This document shows positions 6,757-8,964 of a DNA stretch of 8,964 nt, in pieces. The notes below the pieces were generated by a model, which saw only the letters and a program-made list of their open reading frames with translations, ran no database searches and was not told the DNA's origin. Origin of the DNA: Desulfobacteraceae bacterium (GTDB lineage Bacteria; Desulfobacterota; Desulfobacteria; Desulfobacterales; ETH-SRB1); NCBI GenBank assembly GCA_013202725.1, contig JABMRH010000073.1:1-8964 (forward strand), read 5' to 3'. The stretch's first letter is position 1. Every line of letters starts with the position of its first letter. Both the position numbers and the translations under genes were made by a program.

Positions 6757-6780
6757 TTAGCCACAGACCCACACAGACAA
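6757..6780. repeat. Degenerate CCACAGAC/ACACAGAC repeat fragment
   Basis: ACAGAC occurs at 6763-6768 and 6773-6778 with a 10-bp period, immediately after the sppA stop codon. It resembles the ACAGAC-rich intergenic repeats seen in many environmental bacterial genomes. The copy is short. The rest of the gap to about 6895 is AT-rich, includes the self-complementary TTTTTTAAAAAA at 6847-6858, and holds no clear terminator. Confidence 0.4.
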
Positions 6781-6897
6781 GATTTCCCCCAAACAGACCG
6801 TTTAATATTCCAACCACACTGAACCTAAATTGATTTTTTATACCACTTTTTTAAAAAACCGCCGAAAAATTCCAGTTTTACTTGGATTAAAACGTTC

Positions 6898-6926
6898 TTG
6901 ACACACAATTTAATTATAGCTACTAT
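6898..6926 (+). promoter_or_regulatory. Strong sigma70-type promoter of the first toxin-antitoxin module
   Basis: A perfect -35 box TTGACA at 6898-6903 and TACTAT at 6921-6926 are separated by exactly 17 bp. The start would be about 6933, leaving a leader of about 30 bases with a strong ribosome-binding site. This is the best promoter match in the window. Confidence 0.75.
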
Positions 6927-6942
6927 AGCAACAAAGTGGCTA
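6915..6942. promoter_or_regulatory. Candidate antitoxin operator over the -10 region
   Basis: TATAGC is repeated at 6915-6920 and 6924-6929 with a 9-bp period. TAGCTAC at 6917-6923 pairs with GTGGCTA at 6936-6942 as a 6-of-7 inverted repeat. Both overlap the -10 box. Phd/YefM antitoxins commonly repress their own operon by binding short repeats at this place, so this is a plausible operator, not a proven one. Confidence 0.4.
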
Positions 6943-6951
6943 CAAATATGT

Positions 6952-6959
6952 GGAGGTGA
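6952..6959 (+). promoter_or_regulatory. Ribosome-binding site that fixes the antitoxin start
   Basis: GGAGGTGA is a near-perfect anti-16S match and ends 5 bases before the ATG at 6965. An in-frame GTG at 6950 lies upstream of and overlaps this site, so it is very unlikely to be the start. Confidence 0.85.
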
Positions 6960-6964
6960 ACGCT

Positions 6965-7243
6965 ATGAAAACAGCAGGGATAAAAGAACTTAAGAACCAG
7001 TTGAGTTCTTACCTCACCCTTGTTAAAAAAGGTGAAGAGGTACTGATTACCGATAGGGGTAAACCGATTGCGCGTATAGTTTCGGAGAATACCCAAAAGA
7101 CATCCTTGAGACGAGTGCTTCAGCCTCTGATAATTGAAGGCTTGGTGAATTTGCCTACAGAGCGGATCAATAGAGACATCCCCAGCCCTGTCGAACTTCC
7201 TGGGAAACAGGTCTCAGAAATGATCAGTGAGGATCGGCGATGA
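6965..7243 (+). CDS. Phd/YefM-family antitoxin
   Basis: The 92-residue product is a type II antitoxin that should bind and neutralise the PIN toxin encoded next and repress the shared promoter. The N-terminal half has the family fold signature: MKTAGIKELKNQLSSYLTLVKKGEEVLITDRGKPIARIV in order, giving an alpha-beta DNA-binding domain at about 1-50. The remaining 40 residues are the less conserved, probably flexible toxin-wrapping tail (about 55-92). The ATG at 6965 is chosen over the GTG at 6950 because of the ribosome-binding site position. The TGA overlaps the toxin ATG (ATGA), the normal arrangement for coupled antitoxin-toxin synthesis. Confidence 0.9.
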   Translation: MKTAGIKELKNQLSSYLTLVKKGEEVLITDRGKPIARIVSENTQKTSLRRVLQPLIIEGLVNLPTERINRDIPSPVELPGKQVSEMISEDRR

Positions 7244-7668
7244 TTCTCTATCTTGACACAAGCGCTATAGTTAAGAAATATTTCAAAGAACAAGGTTCCA
7301 TAGAGGTAATACGTTTGTGGAAAAAAACAAACTCAATTGTAACTTCCACCGTAGCCTATGCGGAAACATTGGCCGCCATCCATAGAAAAAAAAGGGAAAC
7401 AGCTGATATTGATCAATCCATTTTCAAAGCAATACGCATAGCGTTTGAAAAGGACTGGAAAAGCTTCATTCATGTTGATGTAACAAGCGCTCTCAACAAA
7501 ACCATTAAAAGAGTGACAGCCGCACATCCACTTAAGGGATTTGATGCCATCCATCTCGCCTCGGCATTAATTGTGCAACAAAGAATTGACGAAAAATTTG
7601 TTTTTGCATGTTACGACAAAAGCCTGAACGAATCAGCCGGAAAAGAGGGTCTGATAACGTTGCCATAA
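7240..7668 (+). CDS. vapC: PIN-domain ribonuclease toxin, VapC type
   Basis: VapC toxins are Mg-dependent endoribonucleases that cut tRNA or rRNA and stop translation when their antitoxin is lost. The 142 residues cover one whole PIN domain. The acidic active-site set is visible: D6 in YLDTSAIVKKYF, E42 in YAETLAA, D102 in KGFDAIHLASAL and D126 in CYDKSLNESAGKEGL. All four catalytic positions are present, so the toxin looks intact. The ATG overlaps the antitoxin stop codon. The RNA target cannot be deduced from sequence. No terminator is evident downstream. Confidence 0.92.
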   Translation: MILYLDTSAIVKKYFKEQGSIEVIRLWKKTNSIVTSTVAYAETLAAIHRKKRETADIDQSIFKAIRIAFEKDWKSFIHVDVTSALNKTIKRVTAAHPLKGFDAIHLASALIVQQRIDEKFVFACYDKSLNESAGKEGLITLP

Positions 7669-7785
7669 GTGCCCTATCGCAGATTAACTTCCAGAAAGGA
7701 ATAAACCAAAGCTTAACAGTAACTTATAGACTAATGTACGAAAGTAGCGTGGCTTAACGTGGCATGACTTCACTACCACAAACAA

Positions 7786-7969
7786 ATGAAAAAAGAAACG
7801 CCTAAATTCAACCCCCCCCTTTTGTACTCGTCAGATTCAATCCGGACAAACCGAAACGGAATCAGGTAGAATTATCAAAACGCTCTATTCTGAGTGCCGG
7901 GAAATTGTGAAGCGATTGCATAACTTGATTCAAAAGAAATTTCATGCTATAGAACCGAATAAATGTTAG
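7786..7969 (+). pseudogene. Possible frameshifted small gene remnant between the two toxin-antitoxin modules
   Basis: From an ATG at 7786 one frame reads MKKETPKFNPPLLYSSDSIR and stops at TAG 7867-7869. The next frame (+1) is open from 7790 to a TAG at 7967-7969 and over 7865-7966 reads SGRIIKTLYSECREIVKRLH followed by NLIQKKFHAIEPNKC, which looks like a real helical, charged peptide. That frame has no ATG of its own. Joining them by one base change, possibly at the run of eight C at 7812-7819, would give about 60 residues. No ribosome-binding site precedes the ATG and I do not recognise the family. The rest of the 7669-8105 gap holds the promoter and palindrome listed separately and nothing else that I can support. 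Confidence 0.28.
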
Positions 7970-7994
7970 ACAGGATAAAAAGAGATACTATAAA
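7967..7994 (+). promoter_or_regulatory. Candidate promoter of the second toxin-antitoxin module
   Basis: TAGACA at 7967-7972 (5 of 6 to TTGACA) and TATAAA at 7989-7994 (5 of 6 to TATAAT) are separated by 16 bp. It would leave a leader of about 105 bases before the antitoxin ATG at 8106, long for such a module. Confidence 0.45.
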
Positions 7995-8014
7995 TTATAG
8001 ATTAAAACTATCTC
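7982..8014. promoter_or_regulatory. Nested inverted repeats overlapping the -10 box, candidate operator
   Basis: CTATAAATTATAG at 7988-8000 is a perfect 6+1+6 palindrome that covers the -10 hexamer. An outer pair, GAGATA at 7982-7987 and TATCTC at 8009-8014, is also exact but off-centre. A dyad over a -10 box is a typical site for autoregulation by an antitoxin dimer. Confidence 0.45.
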
Positions 8015-8105
8015 GTCAATCCTTGCTTGCCCGCCTATCTCTGGAGGGTCATCCCGTCTAATAATAAAATTGATGTGATTTGATATGCAAAGGAGAACTA
8101 AATAA

Positions 8106-8357
8106 ATGCCAACATTGACCATGGAACTACCTGACAAAGTGTTTGCAGCTCTACGGGTTGGCCCGGATGACTTTCCTAGAGAGATGAGACTTGTTGCTGC
8201 CGCCGCCTGGTACGAACAAGGGAAGGTAAGCCAGGAAGTTGCCGCAAGAATAGCGGGGCTGAACCGGACCGATTTCCTATTGGCTCTTGCAAGAATGGGG
8301 AAGAATTCATTTCAAATAGATTTTGAAGACCTGGACAGGGAATTTTCCCGTGGATAA
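8106..8357 (+). CDS. UPF0175-family antitoxin
   Basis: The 83-residue product matches the UPF0175 pattern: MPTLTMELPDKVFAALRVGPDDF, then a helical REMRLVAAAAWYEQGKVSQEVAARIAGLNRTDFLLAL segment (about 25-61). The second half resembles a small helix-turn-helix, and the tail FQIDFEDLDREF probably contacts the toxin. UPF0175 proteins are usually found directly before DUF3368 PIN-like genes, as here, and are taken as their antitoxins. The ATG has a good AAAGGAG site at 8089-8095, 10 bases upstream. The stop codon overlaps the toxin start by 8 bp. DNA binding at the nested palindrome upstream is a reasonable inference. Confidence 0.85.
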   Translation: MPTLTMELPDKVFAALRVGPDDFPREMRLVAAAAWYEQGKVSQEVAARIAGLNRTDFLLALARMGKNSFQIDFEDLDREFSRG

Positions 8358-8835
8358 TCCAGCCGTCATCAATGCTTCCCCGCTCATCTTTTTCAGCCGT
8401 GGGCAAAAGATGGACCTCTTACATCATTTTGCCGGTCCCATATTTGTCCCTGAACCAGTGGCTCATGAAATCAGGATGCGAGGCCCGCAGGATATTACGG
8501 CTAAATCGCTTGAAAATACATCCTGGCTTGAAATCGTTGCTTCTCCCCCAGCGCCGGAGATTATTTCGGATTGGGCACTGGGGCCAGGTGAATCGTCCGT
8601 ACTTTCATATGCCTATGCAAATCCTGGAATGGAAGCCTTTATTGATGATCTAAACGGCCGGAAATGCGCATCACTTCTAAGAATTCCTGTACGCGGTACG
8701 TTGGGCATCATATTGATTGCCAAGAAAAGGGGTTTAATACCAAAAGCAAGGCCTGTTATCGAAGAACTTATAAGATCAGGGCTATATTTGTCGCGACAAA
8801 TACTTGATGAGGCCCTGAGGAGAGTAGGCGAATAA
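8350..8835 (+). CDS. DUF3368-family PIN-like toxin
   Basis: I place the start at GTG 8350, inside the antitoxin stop region, with AGGGA at 8337-8341 as ribosome-binding site. This gives 161 residues and puts the first beta strand (AVINASPLIFFSR) at the N-terminus as the family expects; a TTG at 8323 would only add nine residues lacking family character. Later marks are VPEPVAHEI (E40), LGPGESSVLSYA (E81), FIDDLNGRKCA (D99/D100) and the signature RGTLGIILIAKKRGLIP. The first catalytic position is Asn (N8) where canonical PIN nucleases have Asp; this substitution also occurs in DUF3368 relatives as I recall. It is expected to be an RNase neutralised by the upstream UPF0175 protein. Confidence 0.85.
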   Translation: MDNPAVINASPLIFFSRGQKMDLLHHFAGPIFVPEPVAHEIRMRGPQDITAKSLENTSWLEIVASPPAPEIISDWALGPGESSVLSYAYANPGMEAFIDDLNGRKCASLLRIPVRGTLGIILIAKKRGLIPKARPVIEELIRSGLYLSRQILDEALRRVGE

Positions 8836-8964
8836 CCACTAAAATAGCAAAAATTCTCTTTTGGGTGAAAAGATTGCAAAGGAATTAACCAACATATCAA
8901 GAGCGTCTCATAAAGGCCCCCTGGGCGTCCCGCTGTACCGATCAGTTGTCAACCAATATTCCAA
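8836..8964. other. Non-coding tail, with an unassigned open frame running off the window
   Basis: After the toxin stop codon one + frame stays open from 8843 to the end and from the TTG at 8861 reads LGEKIAKELTNISRASHKGP and onward. It has no ATG and no ribosome-binding site, and I recognise no family. It could be the start of a next gene, a remnant, or nothing. No terminator hairpin is visible. Confidence 0.3.

Noticed and set aside
6847..6858. TTTTTTAAAAAA as a terminator after sppA
   Set aside because: It is self-complementary but has no GC stem and no loop, so it would not form a stable terminator hairpin.
6950..6964. GTG at 6950 as start of the Phd-type antitoxin
   Set aside because: The strong GGAGGTGA site at 6952-6959 would then lie inside the coding region; the ATG at 6965 is correctly spaced from it.
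8861..8964. New gene starting at TTG 8861
   Set aside because: It lacks a ribosome-binding site and any recognised family, and only about 34 codons are visible, so it is noted only as an unassigned open frame.

Overview
The window looks like a bacterial chromosome segment, most likely from an anaerobic deltaproteobacterial lineage (Desulfobacterota, Desulfobacterales-like). That placement is an inference from the gene order ysxC - era - ATP-grasp gene - hisC - cmk - rpsA - sppA, the moderate GC content and the kinds of interspersed repeat present. No rRNA or other decisive phylogenetic marker was available.

Bases 1-6753 are a compact housekeeping block, all on the + strand. It begins with the C-terminal end of the ribosome-assembly GTPase YsxC/EngB, followed by the 30S-maturation GTPase Era. 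Next comes an ATP-grasp (RimK-like) gene that starts inside the era stop codon, then hisC (histidinol-phosphate aminotransferase), which starts inside the ATP-grasp stop codon. cmk (CMP kinase) overlaps the 3' end of hisC by 25 bp. A 125-bp gap with a plausible sigma70 promoter precedes rpsA (ribosomal protein S1, six S1 repeats), and sppA (membrane serine peptidase) follows. The theme is ribosome biogenesis and translation, with a biosynthetic passenger (hisC), nucleotide supply (cmk) and an envelope peptidase. Close spacing and ATGA-type overlaps suggest two transcription units, era-to-cmk and rpsA-sppA.

The most unusual part is the ATP-grasp gene. A 73-bp palindromic repeat is inserted in frame in the middle of the protein (residues 106-130, CHCEERSD...). 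The 3' end, where the family's last metal-binding motif should lie, has been replaced by two related GC-rich hairpin repeats that run up to the hisC start. The reading frame survives, but the protein is probably catalytically impaired or dead.

Bases 6754-8835 form an accessory segment with two unrelated toxin-antitoxin modules in tandem, both on the + strand. The first is a Phd/YefM-type antitoxin with a PIN-domain (VapC-type) toxin, behind a TTGACA-17 bp-TACTAT promoter. The second is a UPF0175-family antitoxin with a DUF3368 PIN-like toxin, behind a promoter overlapped by a perfect palindrome. Between them is a 437-bp stretch with no intact gene but a possible frameshifted small coding remnant around an 8-C run. 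No transposase, tRNA, CRISPR array or replication origin was seen. I do not see a convincing wholly new system; the repeat-remodelled ATP-grasp gene and the stacked toxin-antitoxin modules deserve follow-up most.
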